A stretch of DNA of 64,000 bases from Natrinema hispanicum (GTDB lineage: Archaea; Halobacteriota; Halobacteria; Halobacteriales; Natrialbaceae). The stretch spans positions 1 to 64,000 of the forward strand of contig NZ_FOIC01000008.1 of the NCBI RefSeq assembly GCF_900111485.1, written 5' to 3'. The position numbers and the translations under genes were made by a program. This document shows, in pieces, positions 44,194-53,533 of the stretch. How positions within the stretch are numbered: the stretch's first letter is position 1; each line of letters starts with the position of its first letter. The notes beneath the pieces were generated by a model. It made no database searches, had not been told where the DNA came from, and saw only the letters and a list, made by a program, of their open reading frames with translations.

Positions 44194-45642
44194 ATGGCTG
44201 AAAGTGGAATTGGAATAGGGAATATACTCTCCGGGATTATCGGAGCCTCAGCGGTCATCATCGTAGCGTACTTGCGTGAATATTTGAGGAAGCGCACAAA
44301 AAGAAGAAAGATACGAAGTGCTCTGTACGCTGAGATACAGGCAACGAACACCTTGGGCGCGGCTGAAGATATGCTTGACAGCGCCTCTGGATCCTATTTT
44401 TACATAGAACATGACTTCATCCCCACCAATGTTTATCAATCTAATTTAGCCGACATAGGTCTGCTCTCAGAGGATGAAATTGAAAAGGTAGTTGAATACT
44501 ACACTAATGCATTAATTGCTAAAGAAGAACGGGCGGGCTGCTCGAAAGTAGAAAACGACGATGATGCGTCTTTGGAGCAGAGAATGTCAGCTGCGGGTAC
44601 GTTCAAAAGCACTATATCGTATTTACAAGACGCTCGTCAGGAAGCCATGGAATCGCTTGAGTGTCATATGGACACTCCCCCAAATGACGAGGAGAGTAGT
44701 GGTGATGAAACTCCTAACGAAAGAAAAGAACCGCAACAGCAGGAGGATTCCCCGTCACCGTCTGGAGCTAAAGAATTAGCTCAGATTTTACTTCACCCAT
44801 GGCGTAATGCATGGCAGCGCGCGTCTGCTATAGAATCTGTACTTGCATTTTTGCTAGTCCCTTCCATACTCACTGCTGTAGAAGCGAGTGTAGATTCCCA
44901 AGCATGGGCGCTACCCTTGTCTGCTGAATCAATCCTTCAGCCAGAGGTTTTGCCCCTCGCATTTACTTCTTCATATGTCCACGCCGGCCCATCTTTCCTC
45001 TGGGGAAACGTTCAAGCGTATCTCCTCATCATGTCAGCATTGTTCCCGTTGGCAATCATTGCAGGATACAAGCGAGAACTCCTCGCCATCTCGCTATTCA
45101 ACCTTCTGATTGTTCCGTTCTTAGCGAGTTGGGTGAGTCTAATTCTCCCAGGAAGATTCGCATCTGGATTCTCCGGCGTTAATGCTGCCTTCTTGGGGAC
45201 TCTGTTTGTCTTCTTATTTGTGGCATGGGGTTCAGAAGAGGAAACTGTCACCCCTATCTGGTCATTAGTTCCCGGTCTGATTTCTCTGTCGATCGCCTTC
45301 GGTTTCGCTTCAATTGTATCACCACGGCTCCCCCTCCTTACGGAATATGTTGCAGGATTTGGAATCGTCGGTACAATACTTCTGGTTTATTTCTTCCGAC
45401 GCATCGGGTTCAAACCCCTTCAGGTGTTTAGCCCATATCGGAATTCGGTATTGTTCTGGGGAGTGTTGATTAGCGTAATCGGGTTTGCAGGCTTATTTTT
45501 GGTAGTATCGCCGTCCACCAACGTGCTAGCTCACCTGACAGGATTTTATGTTGGTTTCTTTATTCCCTTTTCCCTTCTGACGGGGCGCACCCTTAACAGG
45601 CCAATTGTTGAGAATATTAAGACAATTATAAATAACATCTAA
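44194..45642 (+). CDS. Rhomboid-like membrane protein with cytosolic N-terminal domain
   Basis: 482-residue protein. TM1 is at about residues 10-27 (SGIIGASAVIIVAYL). A charged cytosolic region up to about 200 holds a coiled-coil-like helix and an acidic linker (NDEESSGDETPNERKEPQQQED). The C-terminal half has about six TMs with rhomboid-like landmarks: HAGPSFLWGNVQAYL near 262, GFSGVNAAFLG with the potential catalytic serine near 325, and HLTGFYVGFF with the potential histidine near 447. That pairing suggests an intramembrane serine protease. The gene lies between the IS6 and IS5 elements and is AT-rich. The role is unknown; regulated cleavage or defence signalling is possible. Confidence 0.6.
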   Translation: MAESGIGIGNILSGIIGASAVIIVAYLREYLRKRTKRRKIRSALYAEIQATNTLGAAEDMLDSASGSYFYIEHDFIPTNVYQSNLADIGLLSEDEIEKVVEYYTNALIAKEERAGCSKVENDDDASLEQRMSAAGTFKSTISYLQDARQEAMESLECHMDTPPNDEESSGDETPNERKEPQQQEDSPSPSGAKELAQILLHPWRNAWQRASAIESVLAFLLVPSILTAVEASVDSQAWALPLSAESILQPEVLPLAFTSSYVHAGPSFLWGNVQAYLLIMSALFPLAIIAGYKRELLAISLFNLLIVPFLASWVSLILPGRFASGFSGVNAAFLGTLFVFLFVAWGSEEETVTPIWSLVPGLISLSIAFGFASIVSPRLPLLTEYVAGFGIVGTILLVYFFRRIGFKPLQVFSPYRNSVLFWGVLISVIGFAGLFLVVSPSTNVLAHLTGFYVGFFIPFSLLTGRTLNRPIVENIKTIINNI

Positions 45643-45787
45643 ACTGCTCAGATACCCAATCGGTAGATATTCTTCCGATAATAGGAATCGGCTCGTTCAT
45701 CGAGCCCTTCTCGACCGAATCACCGCACATGTACTTCACCAGTTCGCTGTTCTGCGCTCGCTCGTCACGCCATGCTGAATATGAGCT

Positions 45788-46726
45788 GTAGGGCTTGTTT
45801 AGACGCGTGAGATCAGTGGTATCAGTGCCTCACAGCTTGCTCGATGTTTCTGACGGCAGCCTTTAGGACGAGTTCTCTGAATTGGCCAAACCACGTTCTA
45901 GCCCGCAACGTCTCGCCAAACCGATGTTTCAATACGAAGAATATCGCCTCGACAATCGACCGTCGGTGATAGACATTCTCGTCGTGGCGAGCGTTATGCG
46001 CTTTGTCGAGCGCGTAGAACTCTCGATGTTTGATCACTGGTCGGATGCCAGCGTCCCTGAGTTCGTGCCGCAGCGCGTCCCAGTCGTATCTTTTGTCGGC
46101 GGTAATCGTGGTAAGCTTGGTGAGATTCTCGTGAGTAGCTGTCGTCCAACTTGTGTATCGTGCGGCTGTTTCATCGAACAATGAACGTCGAGGATGACGC
46201 TGGTATCGCAATCGACGAGTGCTGTCGTCTTGATATCGTCAAAGTTGTAGCCGACGCGGAGAACGTAGTGACGGCTGGCTTGATGGCGTTTGAAGACGGT
46301 TGCGTCGATCGCCTGAACGTCGCCGAGGTCGTGCAGTGAGACAGACAGCCGCAATAACACCCGCCAGATCCGCATTTTGAGATCTTGTTTCCGCGTACAG
46401 ACGGTCGTGAAATCCGACAGCTGATTCACAGAAAGTCCGAGTTTCGCGGCGATTCCGGGCATCTCGTGCAGAATGTCGAGCAACAGGCGATATGGCTGGT
46501 TCAGGTATTCCCGGAGGCAGTGGATCGAGATAATCACCCAGTCAGCGTAGCCGCCGTCACCCTTCCTGATCGCCGGCGCTGGCTTGCCGATGACAGCGTT
46601 CTGGGACAAATCGACACATCGGTCGGTGAAGCGGGCGAGTTGAGACGGCATACTCGCCGCTCCCTCGCTCAATTCCACATAATCCCGGTCAAGACGTCAA
46701 CTGAGCAGCGTCTAAACACGGCCTGC
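45788..46726. mobile_element. IS5-family insertion sequence
   Basis: The left end GTAGGGCTTGTTTAGACGC and the right end (minus strand) GCAGGCCGTGTTTAGACGC are inverted copies. Both flanks carry GCT, a 3-bp target duplication consistent with some IS5 groups. It encloses a damaged transposase gene. The fragment left of it (45663-45787, minus) reads protein-like: SAWRDERAQNSELVKYM. Confidence 0.75.
45822..46678 (-). pseudogene. IS5-family transposase with a frameshift
   Basis: The first part from 46678 (MELSEGAASMPSQLARFTDR, then SVNQLSDFTTVCTRKQDLKM and VQAIDATVFKRHQASRHYVL, and DVHCSMKQPHDTQVGRQLL) shifts frame near 46120 into NLTKLTTITADKRYDWDALR, REFYALDKAHNARHDENVYH and RRSIVEAIFFVLKHRFGETL. 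DDE residues are in AIDATVF, ADKRYDW and RSIVEAIF. One frameshift; programmed slippage cannot be excluded but a single broken copy in a decayed region favours a pseudogene. Confidence 0.78.
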
Positions 46727-46791
46727 GCTGTATATTCAGCACGGCCGCTGAAACCTGTCGCTGCTTGAGGATTTCAACAGAGCACCTAGAC

Positions 46792-46844
46792 CAAATTTTC
46801 GCACCCCAATACCGAAAGTGATCAGAACTATCTGTTATGTGCAG
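46792..46844 (+). repeat. 53-bp direct repeat, right copy
   Basis: Second copy of the 41263-41315 sequence in the same orientation. It ends before the mcrC 3' side. The copy keeps only the last codons (QIFAPQYRK) of the small membrane gene, so it looks like the remnant of a duplicated gene end or of an insertion site. Confidence 0.72.
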
Positions 46845-46907
46845 GCGGAGGCGTTATGGATAGCAACCGCGAGTGAACGGGAAGTGTCTAACTGGGTATT
46901 AGCAGGG

Positions 46908-48761
46908 CTACCAGTTCAACCCAAATGGAGGCGGAGAGTAGTGATCGGAGAGTAGGCCGTTTTGCGCGACTTGGAAGCAGTGTATCCTTATGTACTCGTT
47001 CGCGTCACCAAGATCGGGTCGGACCTCAAGTAGTTCATTATCCTGTGCGATAGCCTCTGCGTCTGGATCACCAGCTGGAATGAAGAAGGGAACAACAACG
47101 TCCCAACCGTCGGCCACCTCATTTTCCAGATAGCTTTGCAACTTCCGGTTTGCACCAAGGATAGGCCGAACTTCTCGTGGATTCAATCTATTGGAGAGGC
47201 GCTTGTCCCTCACGATATAGTTGAGAATCGCTCTCGTGTTGTCTGCCACGGCCGCTGGTGTGAGTCGCTTCTCACCGATGATATCGGTCAGGTTCGACGC
47301 TTCCACCTCTGGATGGCAGACTGGCCTGTTACGTAAATCAGTAGTCGCATTGGTGCTGCGCTGCTTGCCGAAGCGGTCACGGAGGTAGTCTTGAATTGCC
47401 TTTCTAAGTCCTTCAGTAGAGAACTCGTCCGCCTCGGGAGTGATGATGGTCAAACCACCGCTCCTACCTTGGAATTTGAATGTCTCCGCTTCTGCGAGCG
47501 GAGCCACCATCGCCAAGTTCTCCGTCTCCAAATGGAAGCCGTAGGAGAGTAGCCGAGATCGGGACCAACTACCCTTGAGTGGGTTTTTCGCTTTGGCATA
47601 GTACTTGCTGTCGAGTACCGCCTCAACTCCCTCATCGGACCGTATCACGTGGTCGGGCTGGCTTCGAAGGGAGATGCTATCATCTTCAAACAACTGGTAG
47701 GACTCCTTCTTGATGCTGAAGCTATCCAACCCATCGATCATCGGGTTCCCTTGTAGGTACTCAAGTTCCTCCGTCAGTGCTAGTCCAACGTATTCCTCAA
47801 AGAGAGACTCCATCCCGATGATGTACTCCATCAATAGCTCCTCTCGGCCCTGGTCTAAGGGTTGGCCAATCGAAGAGGAAAGGATCGTCTTCGAGATTTC
47901 CAGTGCCTGTGCGTAATAGTGGCGCTGTCGGGGAATATCGTTCGTGGTGATCTCTGGTATGTCGCTCAGCGAGACACTCTTCCCCGTAACGCCGCGGCTT
48001 TCAAGTCGTTTGATTGCTCGCTCAAGCCGCGAGTATATTCGCGTGTAATTTTGGTTGTCACTCGCACCTGCGTACAAGTGGAACAGCCTCTGTAGCTCTT
48101 TCCCAGCACGATAAATCAGATCATTGACTGGAATGCTGTACTCAACGTCCTTTTGAACGAAGACGTGCTTTGGCACGCCTTTCGGGAGATCAAAATTACG
48201 AAGGCTGCTGTGTATATCAATCTGGCCTCTCGCGTCCAGTGCCTCTGTTCGTCTACGTTCAAATGAACGGATGAACCCGTGTCTGAAGATATCGTCCAAG
48301 CTATTGAGATAATTGACTGCAACAACGATGAATATATCTTCAATTCCGATATCATCTGCGAGGAAATCCCGAATCGGGATGCCCCGATATCTCAGTGATC
48401 GGCGATGGTAGCCGACATCCAAGAACATCTCCAAGATTTCTCCCCAGCCGATTTTCGGATCAATCTGGAGCGTCGCGTTTGGTGTGAGATTGACAATCCC
48501 GACGATATCTTCTACATCAATGACCAGTTCGTTGTCTCGGACTTCAACGGTGACGACCTTGGGGTCTGAGTTATCATTTGTCGGACTGACCCTTTTAATG
48601 TAGGTATTGGCCGCTTCACCTTCGATGAATGCAGCCCGTTTCAGCTGGTCTACGATATCTGGCGGATACTGGCGTACTCTCCGCTTACCTTTCTCCTCGA
48701 CCTGTAGCCGCGGCTGAAGCGCCCCTTCAACATCCCTGCTCTGCCCCGGTCGTATGCTCAT
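46908..48761 (-). CDS. mcrC: McrC, nuclease subunit of McrBC-like restriction system
   Basis: 617-residue McrC-type protein. The N-terminal region (about 1-330) matches the McrC insertion part with VGIVNLTPNATLQIDPKIGW and SLRYRGIPIRDFL. The PD-(D/E)xK nuclease core follows: MESLFEEYVGLAL, RSQPDHVIR and EAVLDSKYY with Asp/Lys at about 384-386. A C-terminal 170-residue extension is unusual for McrC (RKAIQDYLRDRFGKQRS onward). Partner of McrB: the GTP/ATP-driven motor and nuclease cut modified foreign DNA. Its start overlaps the mcrB stop by 4 bp (ATGA), so the two are coupled. Confidence 0.85.
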   Translation of the reverse strand: MSIRPGQSRDVEGALQPRLQVEEKGKRRVRQYPPDIVDQLKRAAFIEGEAANTYIKRVSPTNDNSDPKVVTVEVRDNELVIDVEDIVGIVNLTPNATLQIDPKIGWGEILEMFLDVGYHRRSLRYRGIPIRDFLADDIGIEDIFIVVAVNYLNSLDDIFRHGFIRSFERRRTEALDARGQIDIHSSLRNFDLPKGVPKHVFVQKDVEYSIPVNDLIYRAGKELQRLFHLYAGASDNQNYTRIYSRLERAIKRLESRGVTGKSVSLSDIPEITTNDIPRQRHYYAQALEISKTILSSSIGQPLDQGREELLMEYIIGMESLFEEYVGLALTEELEYLQGNPMIDGLDSFSIKKESYQLFEDDSISLRSQPDHVIRSDEGVEAVLDSKYYAKAKNPLKGSWSRSRLLSYGFHLETENLAMVAPLAEAETFKFQGRSGGLTIITPEADEFSTEGLRKAIQDYLRDRFGKQRSTNATTDLRNRPVCHPEVEASNLTDIIGEKRLTPAAVADNTRAILNYIVRDKRLSNRLNPREVRPILGANRKLQSYLENEVADGWDVVVPFFIPAGDPDAEAIAQDNELLEVRPDLGDANEYIRIHCFQVAQNGLLSDHYSPPPFGLNW

Positions 48762-50032
48762 CGGCCGCTGAGTCTCTGTTCTTCGCTTTCGTACCGTTGT
48801 TCGGCGAGTTCGATTGCGGGAGTCAAGTCGAACTGGTCAAATTCGTCGTCCAGTCTCCGATAGTGGTTAGGCAACTCTTCGATTTGCGGGAACGTCGCAT
48901 CATTCAGCAGACGTGGCAGTATGTAGATCTTGAACGCCTCTCCCACAGCTCGCGGGGGGTCGTCTCTGTGTACGCCGACCCCTGGGTCGTCTTCTGGGCC
49001 AGGGCTGGATTCAGTGACGGTACCAAGGAAAGCGGCAACGTCACGGTAGTGCATAGGCCCGAACTCGTGGATTCCAGTCCCGTCGTCTGTTCCGTAATTC
49101 AGTCCCTCGTAGTCTGCGTGGAACAGATTGACCAGTTGTGATGTACTCAACTGCCCATTCTCAACGTGATGGTTCACCCAACCACTGAACAGTTCTTCTC
49201 TGGCAGCCCGATCGTATCCGCCTACCTTTATCATTGCAAACCGGCGGGTAATTGCGTCGTCCAGTTCGTTGACCGTCCTGTCGGACACGTTCATTGTGCA
49301 GATAATTTTAACTCTGGAGTCGAGAGTGATCGTTTCTCCAGAGCTCGTCTCGAATAGCGTCTGAGATCGATTTTCGATGGCAGTGTAAAGGGGACCGAAG
49401 ATTCTAGAGATGTCTGCTCGGGTCAGTTCGTCAATTATCAGCCCCCAGTTCTCGTCAAAATCTTGTGCTTGAATGACGGCATTCGAAACACAACCCGGTT
49501 CTTTGACGTACTCTACGCTCTCCCCCGAGTAGTCGGGTGCGATTCGTCCGATGATATCTTGATCCGTCCAAGATGGAGCAGCCGTTTCTATGTCGTAGCC
49601 GACTGCCGTTTCCATCGCCAGTTGTTTGGCAAGCGTAGTCTTCCCCGTACCCGTAGGCCCGTACAGCACGACCGGCTTACCCACTGCCAAGGCACCGAGC
49701 GCGTTCTCCCACACGGCCTTTGGGACAACCTTGCTCAGATTCCGTGGATCATCTTCGCGGGAAACAACGTCCCTCTTTAGTTCAGCCGATATATGGTTCG
49801 AACTTAGGATAGCTTTCCGAATTGGTCCTATCCCCCTTTCGCCGTCGTGGAGAACGTCAACGGGTTTCTCTCCAAATTTCTCGTCCAGTTCGTTCAATAG
49901 ATATTGTATTGTCTCTGAATCGGTCGCGTCTTCGATAACACGCTGCGCTGTATCCTGATCCCGAGAAATCTCAGAGTTGAGTCGTTTAGCGTCATCAAGT
50001 GAGTAGCCAGATGACTCCCCGATACTGCTCAT
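48758..50032 (-). CDS. mcrB: McrB-like AAA+ GTPase/ATPase
   Basis: 424-residue AAA+ motor. The Walker A motif LYGPTGTGKTTLAKQ is near residue 122, the Walker B LIIDELTRADISRIFG near 197, and the McrB-typical TMNVSDRTVNELDDAITRRF near 250. The N-terminal 100 residues show no known modified-base-reading domain, which is the part that sets target choice in other McrB proteins. It is the first gene of the mcrBC pair. The short N-terminus resembles archaeal McrB variants. A 236-bp gap separates it from the OLD-type gene on the same strand. Confidence 0.85.
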   Translation of the reverse strand: MSSIGESSGYSLDDAKRLNSEISRDQDTAQRVIEDATDSETIQYLLNELDEKFGEKPVDVLHDGERGIGPIRKAILSSNHISAELKRDVVSREDDPRNLSKVVPKAVWENALGALAVGKPVVLYGPTGTGKTTLAKQLAMETAVGYDIETAAPSWTDQDIIGRIAPDYSGESVEYVKEPGCVSNAVIQAQDFDENWGLIIDELTRADISRIFGPLYTAIENRSQTLFETSSGETITLDSRVKIICTMNVSDRTVNELDDAITRRFAMIKVGGYDRAAREELFSGWVNHHVENGQLSTSQLVNLFHADYEGLNYGTDDGTGIHEFGPMHYRDVAAFLGTVTESSPGPEDDPGVGVHRDDPPRAVGEAFKIYILPRLLNDATFPQIEELPNHYRRLDDEFDQFDLTPAIELAEQRYESEEQRLSGR

Positions 50033-50268
50033 AGGTCTTTATTATCCCACGACGATATAAATGTCAGGAAGAATTTCTTATATATTAGAAGGAACGGACG
50101 GACTTTGCTCCACAGAACATCGCTCAAGCTGAGATCTGTCAGGAAATATAATTGTATCGATACGGGCCAGAGGTCATAAGCAGGTACGTGTGATTTCAGA
50201 ATTTACGATATCTGTCGGCTTCAATCTATTTCGCTTGTCTATCTGCTAATAGAAGTCGGATCTAGAGA

Positions 50269-53200
50269 TTAAACGTCTGGATCCATGGCTGAATCAATCT
50301 CAGCAAATAACCGATTAAATGAATCGAGCTGATTTTCGTCAACTTCCGACCGATTCAGTCGAGAAGCGATTCGTTCCGCAATCTGCCGTTTGCGGAGTTC
50401 GATCTCACCTCTTGAGTTTTGGATTTCTTCAGCGATATCTGATTGTTCCAAATATTCTACTAAGACTTTGTCAAGCCGTGTTCCATCGTATTCAATACCC
50501 CCGATCTCCCAACTCAGTCCGCCAATTTCCTCTACGGAAGCGGGCTCAAAACTGGATTCGAGTTCAGATGTATATTCTTCATACTCTGCGTTGAATTCGG
50601 AAACGTATAATTGAGGAACAAACATATCTTCGGTTACGACGTTTTCGCTGCTAGAAGTGTTTTGTAATAAAACAACACGATCTGTTTTAATATCGTGATT
50701 ATGGTCTCTGATTCTTTCGTACGTGTCTTGGCCTGCCTTGTCACTGTCCAGCATTATTACGTAGTCAATCCCTTCAGCTTCCAGCCAACTTGCTTGCCCC
50801 ACGACGTTACTGGCTCCACGGACCGGCATAACTGAAACTTCCTGCCACCCAAATAAATCTCTGTCCAGAACTTGGTTGAAATAATTAGCTACCGCAGCTA
50901 TTACGTAATACTCGGTTGGACCCTCAACAAGGAGTTGTCGGCGGGATACAAAGGGGGAAGAGCCAAGATCAACACCTAATGCATTTCGAAGAGGCTCAAG
51001 AGTGTGATTATCCGATTCAAAGATGTCTTCTCTAATTTTTGTACCTCCCCCTGGAGTATCCTCTACAGCACGAATTCGTGAAGGGTAGCGTTTGTCAATT
51101 AAGTATGGTGAATGTGAAGAGAAAACTACTTGTTCACTTTCTCCGATCTCATTAACTGATTCAAGCCAATCGCGTTTCCCCTCTGGATGGAGGTAGACTG
51201 CGGGATCATCCAAGAGTAGTACCTTGCTTTCATGATCATCGCCGCTCGTTTCCGCGAGCAAATTAATGTAGAACGAGAAAAACCACTGGAAGCCCTCACT
51301 CCGTTGTGAGGGATAAGTTAGCGGTCGTTCGTCTACTGCAGAACCTGAGTTTAGTTGATCTTGAATCATCAGGTGGAACGTCTCGTCTGAGTCAACCCAG
51401 TTGAGATCAATATTCAGGCTTTTCTGAGACCAAGCTGCGTTCAGTTTATCTTCTATTCTGTTCTGAGCGTGCTCAATCGCATTTGATTGAGCTAACATTG
51501 AATCTCCAAAATCATCTAGTGATACCTCACCGATATCTAGAAGATTCTGGAAAGTGTTTCGCTCACCGTTCTTTAATTGGTCAATCGATGCCTTATCGCT
51601 AATAAGGTCGTAGCTATCATAATACAATACGTTCGGAGAAGGTAGATCGGGTTCGTCTACATCAACGGAAGCCTCAATTTGCGAATCATAGCTATTGTCG
51701 AAGTATTTTGTTCTTGTAATAGTGAGTGGATGTTCAATCTCTTGGGATATATCGGGGTAAAAGTCTTCAACCAGCGATTTGCTAAGCTGGAACCGAAGGG
51801 TGATTATGGGTATATCCCCATCAAAATCTGAAGTCGCCTTTGAATTGGAGAGATCCCGATCCGTATACTCATAATCCTTCGAGAAGGAGTTGATCGCTTC
51901 TAAAGTAGAGGTTTTCCCACTCTCATTTTTGCCAATTAGGGTTGTCACATTCTCCAACTCGATAAACCCTGTATCTCTGATATTTCTGAAATTTTGGATG
52001 CGTATCTCAGATATTTGTATTGCTGGCCCACGTTCTTGCGAAAAAACTTTTTTATTAGACTCTCCTTGGACACTCTCCTCAGTGTCTTCGAAGTCATCCT
52101 GAACGATTTCTTCCTCAACGAATTCCAAAGAACTCTGAGTAGATTCTTGATTTGCAGATTGCTCCCCTTCAACTTTCACCAAAGTACTGGAAGATAGAAG
52201 GGAATCTAACTGTTTCAGAGACCCTGATGAAAGCTCTAAACGGGTGGGTTTGCTTCCCCGACCAACAATGTATTCGCCGAGTCCGGCACTTTCTGCTGTC
52301 TGAAGTATAGTCGTAATTGCCTTCCTCAGGGTTTCATCTTGGTAATCTCTAAAGTTGAACGTGGTTCGTAGCTCCTTGCGGATAGTCGGTGAGTCTATCC
52401 AATCTATATCTCCCCCATCCTCACTTGACTCTGCTATAGAAGACCGAAGAATATGCCGATAACTGGAACACCGCTTAATTGCCTCTTTGAATAGGTTCTC
52501 TCTCTCTGATTCTTCAGAGGCAAAAGCCAACTCGAACCCATCATCTGTAAGTTTAAAACCCTCTTCCGTCTCTTCAACAAATCCCAGTGCTTTCGCGTAT
52601 TTCGTAGACCCCCGAACAGATCTTTTTGAAACATCAAGATCATCGGTAAGACTCTCTACCGAATGAGTTCCACCTTTTGAAAGCACGCCTACTAAATCTA
52701 GAAGTGCCTCCGGATTTCCGCGAGTAGGAGGAAATTCAATTTCCCGAGGATTGTCCGGTAATTCTTGAGTTGAAGTCAAGTTGACTGATTCCACTTCCGT
52801 GTCTTTTTCATTATCTTGACTAGGAGATATTCCATCATCGGATGTGTAGACAACTGGGTCTTCCTCTGAAGTATCCAACTTGAAGAACCCAAACAGAGAG
52901 AAGATCTCAATCGCTGTGGAAACACTTCCCAGATTGTCTTTATCGATATCCAACTGACCTGCTACTTTAGTCGAAAGTTCGTCGAGTGTGAATTCTTCGT
53001 TCTTAGCTAAGAACTGGGCTTCAGAGAATAGATCATACTCGCTCAGATTTTCCCCAATATTTTTTCTCGCTTGTTCTTTTGAATCACCGACCTTCCTAAA
53101 ATAGTCAACAACTGGTTTTGACGGAACATACACTCCTGCTTTCTCAGCCTCGATCAAGCTAATATCACTGAAAAACCGAAGGCAACTGGAGCAAGTGGTT

Positions 53201-53334
53201 TCGTTCAGATTTATTGCAGCCTTCTTATAATGAATCGGTTCTCTCTCTTCATCGTATCTTTTCACTAAATCTTCTAGAGCAGTTAGATGTGCATCAGGAC
53301 TGAACCTATCAAGGGGAAGAGGTCGGTCAGACAT
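50269..53334 (-). CDS. OLD-family ATPase/TOPRIM nuclease with N-terminal winged-helix region
   Basis: 1021-residue protein. Residues about 1-440 are a winged-helix-like region (two modules: TLDELSTKVAGQLDIDKDNL and SVESLTDDLDVSKRSVRGST), including a CSSC near 47-50. The SMC-like ATPase follows, with Walker A LIGKNESGKTSTLEA near 463-474 and Walker B LLLDDPAVYLHPEG near 705. The TOPRIM domain has LLVEGPTEYY near 800 and VIMLDSDKAGQD near 860. OLD proteins cut DNA in antiphage defence (OLD, GajA, PARIS relatives). The N-terminal part is far longer than in P2 OLD. It shares strand with mcrBC, so it may be coexpressed; whether it acts with it is unknown. AT-rich. Confidence 0.82.
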   Translation of the reverse strand: MSDRPLPLDRFSPDAHLTALEDLVKRYDEEREPIHYKKAAINLNETTCSSCLRFFSDISLIEAEKAGVYVPSKPVVDYFRKVGDSKEQARKNIGENLSEYDLFSEAQFLAKNEEFTLDELSTKVAGQLDIDKDNLGSVSTAIEIFSLFGFFKLDTSEEDPVVYTSDDGISPSQDNEKDTEVESVNLTSTQELPDNPREIEFPPTRGNPEALLDLVGVLSKGGTHSVESLTDDLDVSKRSVRGSTKYAKALGFVEETEEGFKLTDDGFELAFASEESERENLFKEAIKRCSSYRHILRSSIAESSEDGGDIDWIDSPTIRKELRTTFNFRDYQDETLRKAITTILQTAESAGLGEYIVGRGSKPTRLELSSGSLKQLDSLLSSSTLVKVEGEQSANQESTQSSLEFVEEEIVQDDFEDTEESVQGESNKKVFSQERGPAIQISEIRIQNFRNIRDTGFIELENVTTLIGKNESGKTSTLEAINSFSKDYEYTDRDLSNSKATSDFDGDIPIITLRFQLSKSLVEDFYPDISQEIEHPLTITRTKYFDNSYDSQIEASVDVDEPDLPSPNVLYYDSYDLISDKASIDQLKNGERNTFQNLLDIGEVSLDDFGDSMLAQSNAIEHAQNRIEDKLNAAWSQKSLNIDLNWVDSDETFHLMIQDQLNSGSAVDERPLTYPSQRSEGFQWFFSFYINLLAETSGDDHESKVLLLDDPAVYLHPEGKRDWLESVNEIGESEQVVFSSHSPYLIDKRYPSRIRAVEDTPGGGTKIREDIFESDNHTLEPLRNALGVDLGSSPFVSRRQLLVEGPTEYYVIAAVANYFNQVLDRDLFGWQEVSVMPVRGASNVVGQASWLEAEGIDYVIMLDSDKAGQDTYERIRDHNHDIKTDRVVLLQNTSSSENVVTEDMFVPQLYVSEFNAEYEEYTSELESSFEPASVEEIGGLSWEIGGIEYDGTRLDKVLVEYLEQSDIAEEIQNSRGEIELRKRQIAERIASRLNRSEVDENQLDSFNRLFAEIDSAMDPDV

Positions 53335-53533
53335 GTGATTGAGATGTGCGATTCTAGGTACATAATGATTGCTAGAAATTCCGACGTGCCGAAGCCGTTT
53401 TTTGACCAGTCTTGCTGAGTTATGCCACTACTTGCAGCGTGTGAAGAGCAGTGATTTTACAGCTGATACCGGAACTTCACCGTCTTTCGATCGGTGCGGT
53501 TTTCCTTATCTAAACAGTGCTCCCCAGATAGAT

